DNA of 64,000 nt. Source: VXPQ01 sp964608315. Its GTDB lineage: Bacteria > Bacteroidota > Rhodothermia > Rhodothermales > VXPQ01. The notes under the pieces are model-generated. The model was not told the DNA's origin and ran no database searches. It was given only the letters and a program-made list of their open reading frames with translations. The stretch spans positions 1-64,000 of the forward strand of contig CAZSNF010000007.1 of NCBI GenBank assembly GCA_964608315.1, written 5' to 3'. Below are positions 37,458 to 47,500 of the stretch, piece after piece; the stretch's first letter is position 1, and each line of letters begins with the position of its first letter. The translations under genes and the position numbers were made by a program.

Positions 37458-39116
37458 ATGACCGTGAATTTCTCTGGCAGAGGGTTTAGTACGTCAACTC
37501 CAGGCCAGGACTTGGACGAGATAGTCAGTCGCTTGAACGTGGATGACCTCCGAACGATTCTTGGACAAGATGTTCTTGATCTGATTCAGGCGCTCGACAG
37601 CATGTCGGACAATCTTGTAATGTTGAGGCGTCTTGGCAGTATGTTTCTGCACGAGAGTGCAGAAGAAATGCTGGCTCGACGAGATGTTCGAGAACTGTGT
37701 CTCAATGCAATGTCTGCTCAGAAGATCGAAGAGCTTGCCGGGCGCATTGGATTGGAAGATGCCGACGCTGTGCGGACCAAGGATATAGTCAGGGAAGATA
37801 AATTGTGGCATACCTTTCTGGGGTTCTTCGGAGTCAATTTTCGGAAACCTGCTCCGTTCGCGGTTGCGTTGGATAACGAGATTGTGCGGTCGGGGTTCAG
37901 CCTATTTTCACATCAGCGACGGGCTGCTGAAAAAGTACGAGCCGCGATTCGCGGTGGTCGTGGGCGGGTCGTTCTTCATATGCCAACGGGAGCTGGTAAA
38001 ACCAGAACGGCTATGGATGTCGTGAGCCGTATCCTTGTGGAGGCGGAACCGTGTGTTGTCGTCTGGCTAGCCAATAGCGCTGAGTTACTTGATCAAGCCG
38101 CCGATGCTTTCCAACAGGCTTGGGGGCTGTTGGGTAATCGTGATGTTCGTCTCGTGCGTTTTTTTGGGAAAAACACACCTGAATTGTCTGCCGTTTCGGA
38201 CGGACTGATTGTTGCAGGGCTACAGAAGATACATGCTCTGAAGGTGAGAGACCGAATTGCGCTGCTACGCTTGGCGAAAGCGGTTAGACTTGTTGTGGTC
38301 GACGAAGCGCACCAGGCCATTGCTCCTACTTACAGTGAACTGATTAACATACTTGCGGAGACAGGTACGCACAATGCGCTTGTGGGTTTGACGGCAACAC
38401 CTGGCCGCACTTGGTCCGACATCGCAGCAGATGAAAGGCTTTCAGAGTTCTTTGGAAATCGGAAGGTTATGCTTGAGATCGAAGGCTGGGATGATCCAGT
38501 TTCGTTTCTCATGGATGAGGGCTATCTAGCGCGTCCACGCTTTCGCCGCTTGGAGATTGAGGCCGAACCAGAGTTGAAGCCGCGTCTCAGTTCTGCCCGA
38601 ACCAGTGACGAATACGATACGGCGTTATTGGAACTCCTTGCAGAGCAAGTTGGCCGCAATGTCGCTATTATCGACGAGGCTAGACGCCTGATCAAAGCTG
38701 GTCATAGCCGGATAATTCTGTTCGGGGCTTCGGTTCGTCATGCTGAAGTGTTGGCTGCCGCGTTTCATGCACTTGAAATTGACGCACACGTTGTCACCGG
38801 CAAAACGGTGTCAACGATACGTAAAAGAACTATCGACGCATTTCGTGGCCCATCGCCGGAACCGATGATCTTGTGTAATTTTGGCGTTCTGACGACCGGT
38901 TTCGATGCTCCGAACACCAGTGCCGCCATTATTGCTCGACCAACGAAGTCTCTTGTACTGTTCAGCCAGATGGTCGGACGTGCAACGCGTGGTACCAAGG
39001 CGGGCGGCAATAAAACTTGCGAGGTTTCCACTGTGGTGGATATCGATTTACCTGGCTTCGGCGATGTTGCCGAAGCATTCACGAATTGGGAGGATATCTG
39101 GCATGTCCCAAACTAA
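37458..39116 (+). CDS. SF2 DEAD/DEAH helicase (defence island)
   Basis: A 552-aa SF2 helicase of the UvrB/HsdR-like sort. Walker A MPTGAGKT (175-182), DEAH (282-285), TATPG (312-316) and the late QMVGRATR (504-511) are all present, separated by the usual two RecA-like lobes. The first 150 residues are an extra N-terminal region. It is the first gene of a plus-strand cassette with the GHKL ATPase, overlapping it by 14 bases, and PLD nuclease. Iyer, Abhiman and Aravind described such helicase/MORC-like ATPase combinations in bacterial conflict operons. Probably it moves on or opens DNA for its partners. AT-richer than surrounding core genes. Confidence 0.9.
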   Translation: MTVNFSGRGFSTSTPGQDLDEIVSRLNVDDLRTILGQDVLDLIQALDSMSDNLVMLRRLGSMFLHESAEEMLARRDVRELCLNAMSAQKIEELAGRIGLEDADAVRTKDIVREDKLWHTFLGFFGVNFRKPAPFAVALDNEIVRSGFSLFSHQRRAAEKVRAAIRGGRGRVVLHMPTGAGKTRTAMDVVSRILVEAEPCVVVWLANSAELLDQAADAFQQAWGLLGNRDVRLVRFFGKNTPELSAVSDGLIVAGLQKIHALKVRDRIALLRLAKAVRLVVVDEAHQAIAPTYSELINILAETGTHNALVGLTATPGRTWSDIAADERLSEFFGNRKVMLEIEGWDDPVSFLMDEGYLARPRFRRLEIEAEPELKPRLSSARTSDEYDTALLELLAEQVGRNVAIIDEARRLIKAGHSRIILFGASVRHAEVLAAAFHALEIDAHVVTGKTVSTIRKRTIDAFRGPSPEPMILCNFGVLTTGFDAPNTSAAIIARPTKSLVLFSQMVGRATRGTKAGGNKTCEVSTVVDIDLPGFGDVAEAFTNWEDIWHVPN

Positions 39117-40986
39117 AAACCCCGAGTTGGAAAACATAGCAAGTGTCGAGATACTGCCTCTACGGTTGGCTATCACCGCAATGAGGGATTCCGGGTATAA
39201 AAACACTGCTTACGCGCTCGCCGAACTGATTGATAACGCGATACAGGCCAATGCTTCTACAGTGGAGGTGCTATGTGTCGAAAGACGAGAACGTGTGTCA
39301 AAGCGTGAACGCCGACGGCTATGCAAGATGGCGGTTCTCGACAACGGGTGTGGGATGGATGCGCCTACCCTTCAAATCGCGCTGCAATTTGGCAACGGAA
39401 CCCGCCTCCGTGATCGGACAGGCATCGGACGTTTCGGTATGGGACTACCTAATGCATCAATTTCGCAGGCAAAAAGGGTGGATGTATGGAGTTGGCAAAA
39501 TGGGCCGGACAATGCCATTCATACCTATATCGATCTAAGAGAGATTGAATCGGGAGGAATGAGTGATATTTCATGGCCGAAGCATGACTTCGTGCCTGAC
39601 GAATGGCGTAATATCTCTCAAGAGATTGGGAAGAAAGGTACGCTGGTTGTGTGGTCAGATCTAGACCAAACGAGGCTCACATGGAAGGGTGCAGTACCTA
39701 CACTGCGCAACACAGAGCGCATCGTGGGCCGTGTGTACAGGCGGTTCATTATGGATAAATCGGTTATGATTCGGCTTGTTGCCATAGAGGAAGGTGGGAG
39801 CGAGCCGAGCCATGATAGATTGGCGGCCTTTGATGATCCTCTGTATCTAACGGCATCGCTAGCGATGCCGGAACCTTTCAACGGTAAGCCGATGTTCGAG
39901 CCGGTTTTTAATGACCCACAACAAATTGAATATGATGGTCAGATGCACGAGGTTATGGTGCGCTACTCGATCGCAACCCCGGATACTGTAACCGAGGCCG
40001 GTACACAACATCGAGGCCAGACGAAGTATGGAAAACACGCCCGTGGAAATATCGGTGTCTCAGTCATGCGAGCGGGTCGAGAAATTATGCTTGACCAAGG
40101 ATGGTGTATTGGATATGATCCAAGAGAGCGATGGTGGGGTGCTGAGGTCGAGTTCCCGCCAGCACTCGACGAGTTGTTTGGTGTTACCAACAACAAACAA
40201 GCGGCCACACACTTCTCTGGACTCGCCGTAATTGAATTGGAGCAACTGTTTGAAGAGGGAGAAGAGTTCTTTGATGCCGTGAACCGTTTGAAGGAAGAGG
40301 GTGATCCGCGAGGCTGGTTGCTTGAGTTGGCTGACAGCATCAAGCGAACCCTCGCACAGATACGGGAGGCAGTCAAAGCGCAGGGTGCGGCTTCGCGCTC
40401 AAGCAAACGAAATCGTCATGACGGGGAAACAGGTGCAACAACCATCCCGAAAGCAGATCCTCTCACCCGTCAAGCCAACGAGGGTTGGAGGGAACGGTCG
40501 AAAGAGCATCCGATCGAGGGAGAAAACGTATCTCCTACCGAAGAGGATCTTGAGGAGATACGGACCGATCTTGAGAAAAATAAGAAGTACAGTGAAATCG
40601 ATGCATCAGATATCGTTTCACTGATTCGTGATGCAGATTTAAAGGTCGTTTTTCTGGAAGCAGATTTTCCAGATGCCTATCAATTGTTCAATGTCGAGAT
40701 GAAAGGACCCGTGACAGAGATCACATTCAATCGAAAACACCCGGCCTTTGATGATATTTTTGGAACGATCACAACGGTGGACGAGAATGTTGACGAGCTC
40801 ACAAAAGAGGAGGTTCTTGACCGACTTATACGGGCTATTAACTCCAGCAAGATCATCTTTGCGGCATGGGCACGCTATGAGCGCGAGGCCGGAATCGGCA
40901 GGTTGTCAGCTCTACAAAGGGTTCGTTTTGATTGGGGGCAAATAGCTGCGAAATTTCTTCAACCAGAAAATGACTCCATTTTGTAA
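39103..40986 (+). CDS. GHKL (MORC/MutL/Hsp90-like) ATPase
   Basis: A 627-aa ATPase. The Bergerat fold shows ELIDNAIQA (41-49, N box), LDNGCGM (79-85, G1) and GIGRFGMGLPNAS (107-119, G2 lid). Beyond about residue 170 the protein has a transducer-like domain and a long C-terminal helical region rich in glutamate. ATG 39103 lies within the helicase gene end; the frame open from 38905 is only the overlap. It resembles paraMORC ATPases found with SF2 helicases and nucleases. ATP-driven dimer closure may act as a DNA clamp. The PLD gene follows after 20 bases. Confidence 0.88.
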   Translation: MSQTKNPELENIASVEILPLRLAITAMRDSGYKNTAYALAELIDNAIQANASTVEVLCVERRERVSKRERRRLCKMAVLDNGCGMDAPTLQIALQFGNGTRLRDRTGIGRFGMGLPNASISQAKRVDVWSWQNGPDNAIHTYIDLREIESGGMSDISWPKHDFVPDEWRNISQEIGKKGTLVVWSDLDQTRLTWKGAVPTLRNTERIVGRVYRRFIMDKSVMIRLVAIEEGGSEPSHDRLAAFDDPLYLTASLAMPEPFNGKPMFEPVFNDPQQIEYDGQMHEVMVRYSIATPDTVTEAGTQHRGQTKYGKHARGNIGVSVMRAGREIMLDQGWCIGYDPRERWWGAEVEFPPALDELFGVTNNKQAATHFSGLAVIELEQLFEEGEEFFDAVNRLKEEGDPRGWLLELADSIKRTLAQIREAVKAQGAASRSSKRNRHDGETGATTIPKADPLTRQANEGWRERSKEHPIEGENVSPTEEDLEEIRTDLEKNKKYSEIDASDIVSLIRDADLKVVFLEADFPDAYQLFNVEMKGPVTEITFNRKHPAFDDIFGTITTVDENVDELTKEEVLDRLIRAINSSKIIFAAWARYEREAGIGRLSALQRVRFDWGQIAAKFLQPENDSIL

Positions 40987-41006
40987 TCCCATCGAAGGTG
41001 TAATCC

Positions 41007-41921
41007 ATGGTATTAGACGGGGAACGGCTAAAGGGTCTTCTGCAGAATGCGCAGCATGAAGTTTTGCTATGTACTCCTTTTATCAAAGCTAAAGTACTGG
41101 AGACAGTTCTATCGGTTGTTGATGCATCAGTATTTGTTCGAATTTTTACAAGATGGCGGGCGGCTGAAATTGCCGCAGGTGTAAGTGATTTGGCGGTGTT
41201 CGAGATTGCCAATGAACGTCCACGCACTGAACTCAAGTTGCTGGATGATATTCATGCCAAGCTTTATATGGCTGACAATAGGGGTTTGGTCGGTTCTGCA
41301 AACCTCACGGCAACAGCGTTGGGTTGGACTGAGCGGAGCAATGTCGAAATCCTTATTCCGGTGCAGCGCACCAATGCCGAAGTCTTGTACTTGTTGAAGC
41401 GCTTGGAATCGGCGGCCCAAGCCACGTTCACAATCCGTTCTGCGGTTGCAGAGGAGGCTGTAGCTCTCACGGAGTTGAAACTAGATGAAAGTTTAGACAT
41501 GGTGGAAGAGAGTGAAAACAAAAGGAAACAAGAATGGCTCCCTCGTTGTGCGGCACCACAGAAACTATACACAATGTACGTTGATACCGATACCACCGCT
41601 GTTGTCGAGGGGACAAGGGGGGACGGGCTCGCTGATTTGCACGACCTGAATATTCCCCGAGGTCTGACCAAAGGGGATTTTGCCGATGAAGTGCGAGAAA
41701 TTCTTTGCTTGATGCCAGTGTTCAAGCGAATCATTGATCTGGTTCCTAAAGGGCTGAGTGATGCGGATGGTGTTCGGTTTGTCAGTGAGACACGCCCCAC
41801 ACTATCTGGTTCAGAAGCGACTCTTCAATGGCGTATCATCCGTGATTGGATAGAAGTCTTTTTCGCAAACCAATTTGAGGTGGCTCCAGATTCGTTCGTC
41901 ACCCGCCTGAGGCAAAGATAG
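41007..41921 (+). CDS. PLD-superfamily nuclease
   Basis: A 304-aa phospholipase-D-fold protein. IHAKLYMADNRGLVGSANLT holds the HxK (83-85) and the downstream GSANL strand of the catalytic half; only one HKD motif is visible, so activity needs a dimer. The C-terminal part (ITRFAD-like helices, VFKRIIDLVP) is unknown. It is the last gene of the cassette and is the likely DNA-cleaving partner. It converges on the DGQHR gene, with 42 bases between them. Confidence 0.85.
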   Translation: MVLDGERLKGLLQNAQHEVLLCTPFIKAKVLETVLSVVDASVFVRIFTRWRAAEIAAGVSDLAVFEIANERPRTELKLLDDIHAKLYMADNRGLVGSANLTATALGWTERSNVEILIPVQRTNAEVLYLLKRLESAAQATFTIRSAVAEEAVALTELKLDESLDMVEESENKRKQEWLPRCAAPQKLYTMYVDTDTTAVVEGTRGDGLADLHDLNIPRGLTKGDFADEVREILCLMPVFKRIIDLVPKGLSDADGVRFVSETRPTLSGSEATLQWRIIRDWIEVFFANQFEVAPDSFVTRLRQR

Positions 41922-41963
41922 GGGAGCAATTTAATATTGAATAATTATAAACAGTCTCACCAT

Positions 41964-43214
41964 TTATAGTACAGGCAAATTAATTGTATTATCTTCTATT
42001 ATTTCACGATATTTTGATACTAAATATTCCTTCGATTTTTTAGAGGAACCAAGCATGTAAAGGAGAATTTCACGAAGTGTGGGGTTATGAGAGTTAGAAA
42101 TAGTCCTAGTACTGGTATTCCACATAAGTCCTCTATATGGAGGTAGACTAAGGTTTGTCGGAAGTTTTGCAGCCTGTTCGACCGCATCCATAAGAGAGAT
42201 GTCTTGTGTCAATTTTGACACAATGCGTGTAAATATTTTCAAACCAATAGGTCTAAACAGTACACTACCTCCATGTTCTCCACGGTATTTTTTTACAACA
42301 CTCTCGGTATTTTGTGCAGAAAAAAATTCATCCAATTCTTTAAAAAATCTTCTAAGTTGAAGAAAAAATTGATTCGAATAATCAAAATATTGGTCAAGAT
42401 CATTTTGACTCGGACGTACTCTTTGCAGCACAGGTCCCTTTTTACGCAAGGGAAAATTGGAATCTCTAAATAATATGGTCAATATATCGTATAAATTACC
42501 GATGGTTGTTAAACTTATTGTATTTGATGAAGATACATTATTGCTCGCAACGAAAGCGATTCGATCATCAGAAAAAAGATCACTTTCTTCAATAAGTCTG
42601 CGAACACAAATCGCCATGACATCATCTTCGTCCAACGCTATAATATCACCCTTCGATACAGGTCTTGCAGTTTTATTCAGTGTTGCAAAGAGTCGGCGTG
42701 TTCGCTCAAGGCCGTTATTGGTATTCTGGTGTGCAACAAAAATTACCGACACTTCATCGTAAGGATCATTTTCTAATCCATCTTGCACTGCTCTTTTGAT
42801 GCCTGCGAGTCGGTGTTGTCCGTCTAATGCGAACAGGTTTTCATCTCCGCGAAGCGTAAGAAATCCGACTGAAGAAATGGTATCTTTGCTCAAATTTGTT
42901 ATCTCATCAATCCGAGTCGTGCTTCGAACATTGGATAGTGCGTACCAGTTTGGTTGTCCGCCATATGTGGCAATAACGAGAAAATTGAAGAAGCGCTCTG
43001 GCTGAATCTTGAGATATTCTGCAATCTGTGTGCTTCGATCTTTCGTTAGCTGTCTCTGTATCATGTCCGAGAGTGCTTTGCTTTTATGTATTTCCTCGGC
43101 ATAATGAACCCGTGAACTCAGTTCTCCTAGGTCCATCAGGCAGGAATAATAAACCCAGTCTCCCATAACACCACGAAGTGCTGGTAAGGTGATCTCGTGC
43201 AGATTTCTTGTCAT
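41964..43214 (-). CDS. DGQHR-domain, DndB-like protein
   Basis: A 416-aa protein with FALDGQHRLAGI (residues 129-140), the motif that names the DGQHR/DndB family, plus the ERTRRLFATLNKTARPVSKGDIIALDEDD stretch after it. DndB proteins are regulatory or accessory parts of DNA phosphorothioation and deazaguanine modification systems. Here it is the last gene of a five-gene minus-strand operon (sspB-like to DGQHR) and shares ATGA with the GIY-YIG gene. Composition is clearly more AT-rich than the preceding genes of the operon, suggesting separate acquisition. Confidence 0.85.
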   Translation of the reverse strand: MTRNLHEITLPALRGVMGDWVYYSCLMDLGELSSRVHYAEEIHKSKALSDMIQRQLTKDRSTQIAEYLKIQPERFFNFLVIATYGGQPNWYALSNVRSTTRIDEITNLSKDTISSVGFLTLRGDENLFALDGQHRLAGIKRAVQDGLENDPYDEVSVIFVAHQNTNNGLERTRRLFATLNKTARPVSKGDIIALDEDDVMAICVRRLIEESDLFSDDRIAFVASNNVSSSNTISLTTIGNLYDILTILFRDSNFPLRKKGPVLQRVRPSQNDLDQYFDYSNQFFLQLRRFFKELDEFFSAQNTESVVKKYRGEHGGSVLFRPIGLKIFTRIVSKLTQDISLMDAVEQAAKLPTNLSLPPYRGLMWNTSTRTISNSHNPTLREILLYMLGSSKKSKEYLVSKYREIIEDNTINLPVL

Positions 43215-43729
43215 ACTCTGAATGCCCTCCGCTTGTGCCTCGTTTCGGCCTCCAGGTCATTGTTCGAAAATGGCGGCATAAGTGCGGTGTTGAGCTGCTT
43301 CTCCAGTGTCTTTAGATCGTCGGAAGAAATTTCGTCACCAACGGGTGCGAAGAAAAACCGCAGCACCTGATGCCAAGTTCCGATCATACGTGTGATCTGG
43401 ACGCGCTTTCTTACTTTTTTTTCGTTAAGGTAATCCTTGTATCGGTCTCTCAGAGAGCGTTCAGAATCCCTGCCCGTAATCCCGATATAGAGGACGTACC
43501 CGTGTGGTGGCAGTACATCATTGTTCTCACAGATTGCAAAGGCGTAAACGCCTCGCCTGTTATCGGGAACCTTGTCAATCTCTTCTGTGCCATAGCTGAT
43601 AGAGTTCCACGCAAGGTCGGGAATGATGTATTGGGTCGCCATCATTTTGTCGGATGACAGCGTGACGGTGATCCTAAATTTACCTATTTCGGCTGCCGCC
43701 TCGTCAGCAAAATCTATGAGTGTGTTCAT
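43211..43729 (-). CDS. GIY-YIG nuclease
   Basis: A 172-aa protein with the family elements in order: RGVYAFAI (GVY, 60-62), GYVLYIGITG (YIG, 81-83), an arginine-bearing SLRDRYKDYL helix (93-100), and LEKQLNTALMPPFSNND, giving the catalytic glutamate (143) and asparagines. It should make single or double strand cuts with one metal ion. The N-terminal 50 residues are extra. Position inside an Ssp-like operon between the PAPS-reductase-like gene (23-base gap) and the DGQHR gene (ATGA) makes it a candidate nickase or restriction effector. Confidence 0.8.
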   Translation of the reverse strand: MNTLIDFADEAAAEIGKFRITVTLSSDKMMATQYIIPDLAWNSISYGTEEIDKVPDNRRGVYAFAICENNDVLPPHGYVLYIGITGRDSERSLRDRYKDYLNEKKVRKRVQITRMIGTWHQVLRFFFAPVGDEISSDDLKTLEKQLNTALMPPFSNNDLEAETRHKRRAFRV

Positions 43730-43752
43730 GTCAATCGTCCAGTTTTGTCATG

Positions 43753-44589
43753 TCACTTATGACACGCCAAACACATCTTGGCCTTTCCGTACAAATCGTC
43801 TATATCGAGGGGTTCGCCGTTTGGGCGGAGCGGATTTGACTGAACTCGAGATTGGGTACGGGCAACCCGTTCGCGGTGGTCTCGCCTGATTTGCGCGACC
43901 CGCTCCGGGCGTTCCAACTCGTCCAGCGATTCTCCCTGGCTCCAGGTAAATGGCGAGCCGTCTTCAAGGGCGTTTTTCTCGTATGCCTTGGCCTCCTCGA
44001 ACGCTTCGGGATGTTCTTCCCTGAGGCGAACCCATTCGATTTTCTGCTGGAAGAAACAGAACGTGCACCCGCTTCGCGTACGCCACGAGTAGTACGTTGG
44101 CAGACCAAGACCCGCCGCTTCAAGAATCTCCAGTACGCCCGCCTTGTCAACCCCCGCCTCCCTGAAAGGAAGCCGCACGATGAGGTTTTCGTGCTTGGAG
44201 GCATAGCCTTCCCGGTACGATTCGTCGCTTCGGATGGCGACGTAACTGTAAACGGTCGCGCCCTCGTTGAGCATCGGGCGGACCCAGTGCTCGAACGGTC
44301 GCAGTTTTAATTGACGGGTGCACCAGCGGGTCTGGGCCGAAGGCAGGAATCCATTGTATTGCTTGAGCCAGAAGTCGAAGTCCCGGTCCGGATTGAGTCG
44401 GAGGATGGGTCGTCCCAGCAAGCCCTCCAGTCGCCCAAGATATTCGTAGACTTCGGGCAATTCCTTCCCGGTATCCGTGAAGAAGTAGTCGATCTCCAGG
44501 TCAGGGTGGTACTGGCGCATGTAGACAGCCAGCGCCGCGCTGTCGCGCCCGCCGGAGAGTCCAAGAACATGTTTGACGACGCCCGCCAT
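43753..44589 (-). CDS. sspD: PAPS-reductase-like sulfur-transfer enzyme, SspD/DndC-like
   Basis: A 278-aa ATP-pyrophosphatase: LSGGRDSAAL holds the PP-loop (SGGRDS, 12-17). Cysteines at 90 (RWCTRQLK), 175 and 178 (SGCTFCFF) and 273 and 276 (MCLACHK) could hold an iron-sulfur cluster, as DndC does. It is the expected sulfur-inserting partner of an SspABCD phosphorothioation system, activating the DNA backbone with ATP. Its start shares one base with the stop of the giant ATPase (TGATG), so the two proteins are coupled. The symbol is by family and context. Confidence 0.83.
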   Translation of the reverse strand: MAGVVKHVLGLSGGRDSAALAVYMRQYHPDLEIDYFFTDTGKELPEVYEYLGRLEGLLGRPILRLNPDRDFDFWLKQYNGFLPSAQTRWCTRQLKLRPFEHWVRPMLNEGATVYSYVAIRSDESYREGYASKHENLIVRLPFREAGVDKAGVLEILEAAGLGLPTYYSWRTRSGCTFCFFQQKIEWVRLREEHPEAFEEAKAYEKNALEDGSPFTWSQGESLDELERPERVAQIRRDHRERVARTQSRVQSNPLRPNGEPLDIDDLYGKAKMCLACHK

Positions 44590-47500
44590 CAGGAAGCCTT
44601 CTTTGTTTTGCCTTTTCTTTCCCGTTCGGGAACCGATTGTTCCATTTCCACGAGAATTTCCGACAGGGCGGCAAGGATAATGCCCTGCCGGTTCGTGCCG
44701 ACCTCTTTAAGCGTTTGTTCGATGGTTTGTATCATCTCGTCCACACTGGTCTGGTCCGCATCAGCGATATCGAACTCCTTGAATACAGGCGTAGCCTGCC
44801 CGTTTATCGGTAAGATCACAGCCATGGACTGCCGTTTATCGCTCCGCCCCTGAACCTCTGCAAAGGTTTCTGCCCGGACAAACTTTCGGCTCAGATCGGC
44901 GATTTCCATGGTCGCCCTGTCCAGGTCGGGATCGACCCAGGTATGCGGCGGCTTGTTTGCGGCGAGGCTGGCTATTCCCTCAAAGGTTTCGTCCTTGCCG
45001 TCGAAAACGGAAAGCCTGCCGACGAATGCGTCGATCCGGAAGTCCCCGGATATCCGCTTTATGTTTTTCGCCCGGACGCGCAATTCGTCCATGGAAGAGC
45101 GGGAAGTGTTCGGAACGCGCAGTTCTGCAAGCATGACGTCGCGCAAGCGATGCAGCATGGCGGGATAGGCCGCCACCAGTTCCTCCAACCCCTCGCGCAT
45201 GTTTTTCGTAATCCTGCGCAGGCCCTTTTTGTCCGTGGAGGTGACTTTTTCGCCGAAGGTCCCCGGAATGTCGTCGAAGAGGAGCTTGTTCGGGTCCTGC
45301 GCTCGTTTGAAGATGTCCCGAATATTCTTTGCGTTTGCAGAGAGTCGCATGGTCCGCCTGGTCCATTGCGGCAGATCGTCGTAAATGGCTACCAGGCCCC
45401 GCGCCACATCAAGGGGCTTCAGGTGAACGAGCGTATTGGAGTAGTCGAGGCTGCGTACGATGTCGGCCATATCCGACAGCAATTGCCGCGCGGCCCCGTT
45501 TATGTTCATCCAGCGCACCTGAATGCTGTCGGGGCGCTTGGCGAGGCACTCGACGTCCACATCGTCAAAGCGGGCCCTGAACATCCCTTCCCGATAGATA
45601 GCCAGATTGTCTTTTTGCGACAGCAGGAAGGCCACTGCAAAAACAGGCATTAAGCCGTTTTTGACGCCATAGGGCGGTTTGCGCCAGAGATCGAGCAATT
45701 CCGAAACGGCGACCGTACGATCGGCGTGTTCCTGCACATATTTGAGCGCGGCCTTCCACATGGGGGCCAGATTGCAGGGATCGTTCGGGCTATCCAGAGG
45801 CGATCTAAAACGCCATGCATCCTTGTTTTGGACATAGAGACCCGTCGCCTCCAGCATCGAGACGAAAAGCCCGCGCTCCGCCGGGTATCCCTCAATGCCC
45901 AGTCGCTCTGTTCCTTCGTGCAGCGCCATGCGCCGCAACAAGTTGTTCTGTGCGGAGACCGCGCTGGCCGATGGTTTCTGTCGGTTGAGAAGTTCGTTAT
46001 GCAGTTGAGGGGATTTGTCGAACCGTCGATCCGCCAGCGTGGAAGCGAGATGATTCAAGGCCACATGCCGATAGCGCGCGGGTTCCTCGTTTTTGCTAAA
46101 CCACAGGGCATGATCGAATGCCTGGTGCAATTCCGCTTCAAGAAGAGACTGTACGGTTGCGTAGCGGGCGGACACTTCGCGCCGCGCCACGGAATCCCCG
46201 GCCAATTCAGGGCGATACGTTCGCACCTTGTCCAGCGCAAGCAGTTCTCGGGCAAGGGGGACAATGCGATCCGGCGCTTCCGCGACCCCAACGACGGTGT
46301 CTCCATCCGTGTCATGCTGAGCGGTTTCCCGGCAAAGGTCGCGGGTTTGTCGCTTGCTTTCCCCTCGCGCGGGAATGGCGAGCAGAAAACGCCCTGTCGC
46401 CTTGCTTTTCGGGTCGAAACGGGCCGCGTATTCCGCAAGATCGTGCGCCGGGACGATCTTCACATCGAACCAGCGCAGTACGCCCGTTTTATGATAATGA
46501 CGCTTGGCAAGGAGCGGGTGGATGCCGGCCAGCGCATTCAGGGATTGAAAATCGACTTCGTCTATATCGTCCAGGGCGTCCTGCGTAGCCTGTTCTATAT
46601 CGAAATCGCTTCCGGCGAACACGGCGTAGGCTTCCAGAAACTTTTTGAAAATGACGAACGACCCTTTACGCAACCGGGCCCGCGCGTCCCGAAGTTTTTT
46701 GCGGGACGATTCGGGAAAACAGGCGGCCAGCAGGTCCGCATTCGCGATGATCCCCGACCGCTCCTTGAACAGGTCGATGACCGCGATGGTCTTGAGCAAC
46801 CGAATGTCGAGCGGAGCGCTCCCCAGCGATTCGCAACGTTCGAGCGCTTCCACCGCCGACGACCAGCGGTGCCCATCCGGAGAGGCGAGAATGGAAGGCT
46901 CAAGATTGACGCACAGGTAATCCCAGAGGCGATCCGGGCCGTACAGGTCGTTTTCCTCGGCGTGTTTCAGAAAATCCTGAAAGCCGTGCAGTTCAGAGGA
47001 GTTCAGAAAGCCGAAAATGCTTCGTTGATTTTGCCCGAAACGGCGCCGCGATACGGGACCGAGCAAGCAGGTCGTAACAGGATGCAATGGCCAGCATGCG
47101 TCCAGCATGTCGGTCAGGGGCGTTATGTCTTCGGTGCGTCCCCGATACGCGCAGGCGGCTACTGCTCTGGAGGGGAGCGTAGAAACGACTTCGGCAGGAG
47201 GATCGCCTTCGATGGCGCGAGCGATCAGGTCGATCTGCTCTTCCCCGGCCGCATTTACGACAAGATCGACGAAACGCCCCTGGATTTTGGTCCATTCGTC
47301 GCGCATTTCTCGGGAAAGGCGGTGGGCGTATTCCTCGAATGCCTGGTGCAACACGCCGATAATGAGCAAACGCCCCTTGCTTCGCGAGGCGGCCTCGGCG
47401 AGTTGCTGCAGAATGTATACGTCGCCATTGTTTTGCGCCGCCGCTTCAAGAAATTTCCCCATTTCGTCGATGAACAGGACAATCCCGTCGTGTTCGTCGG

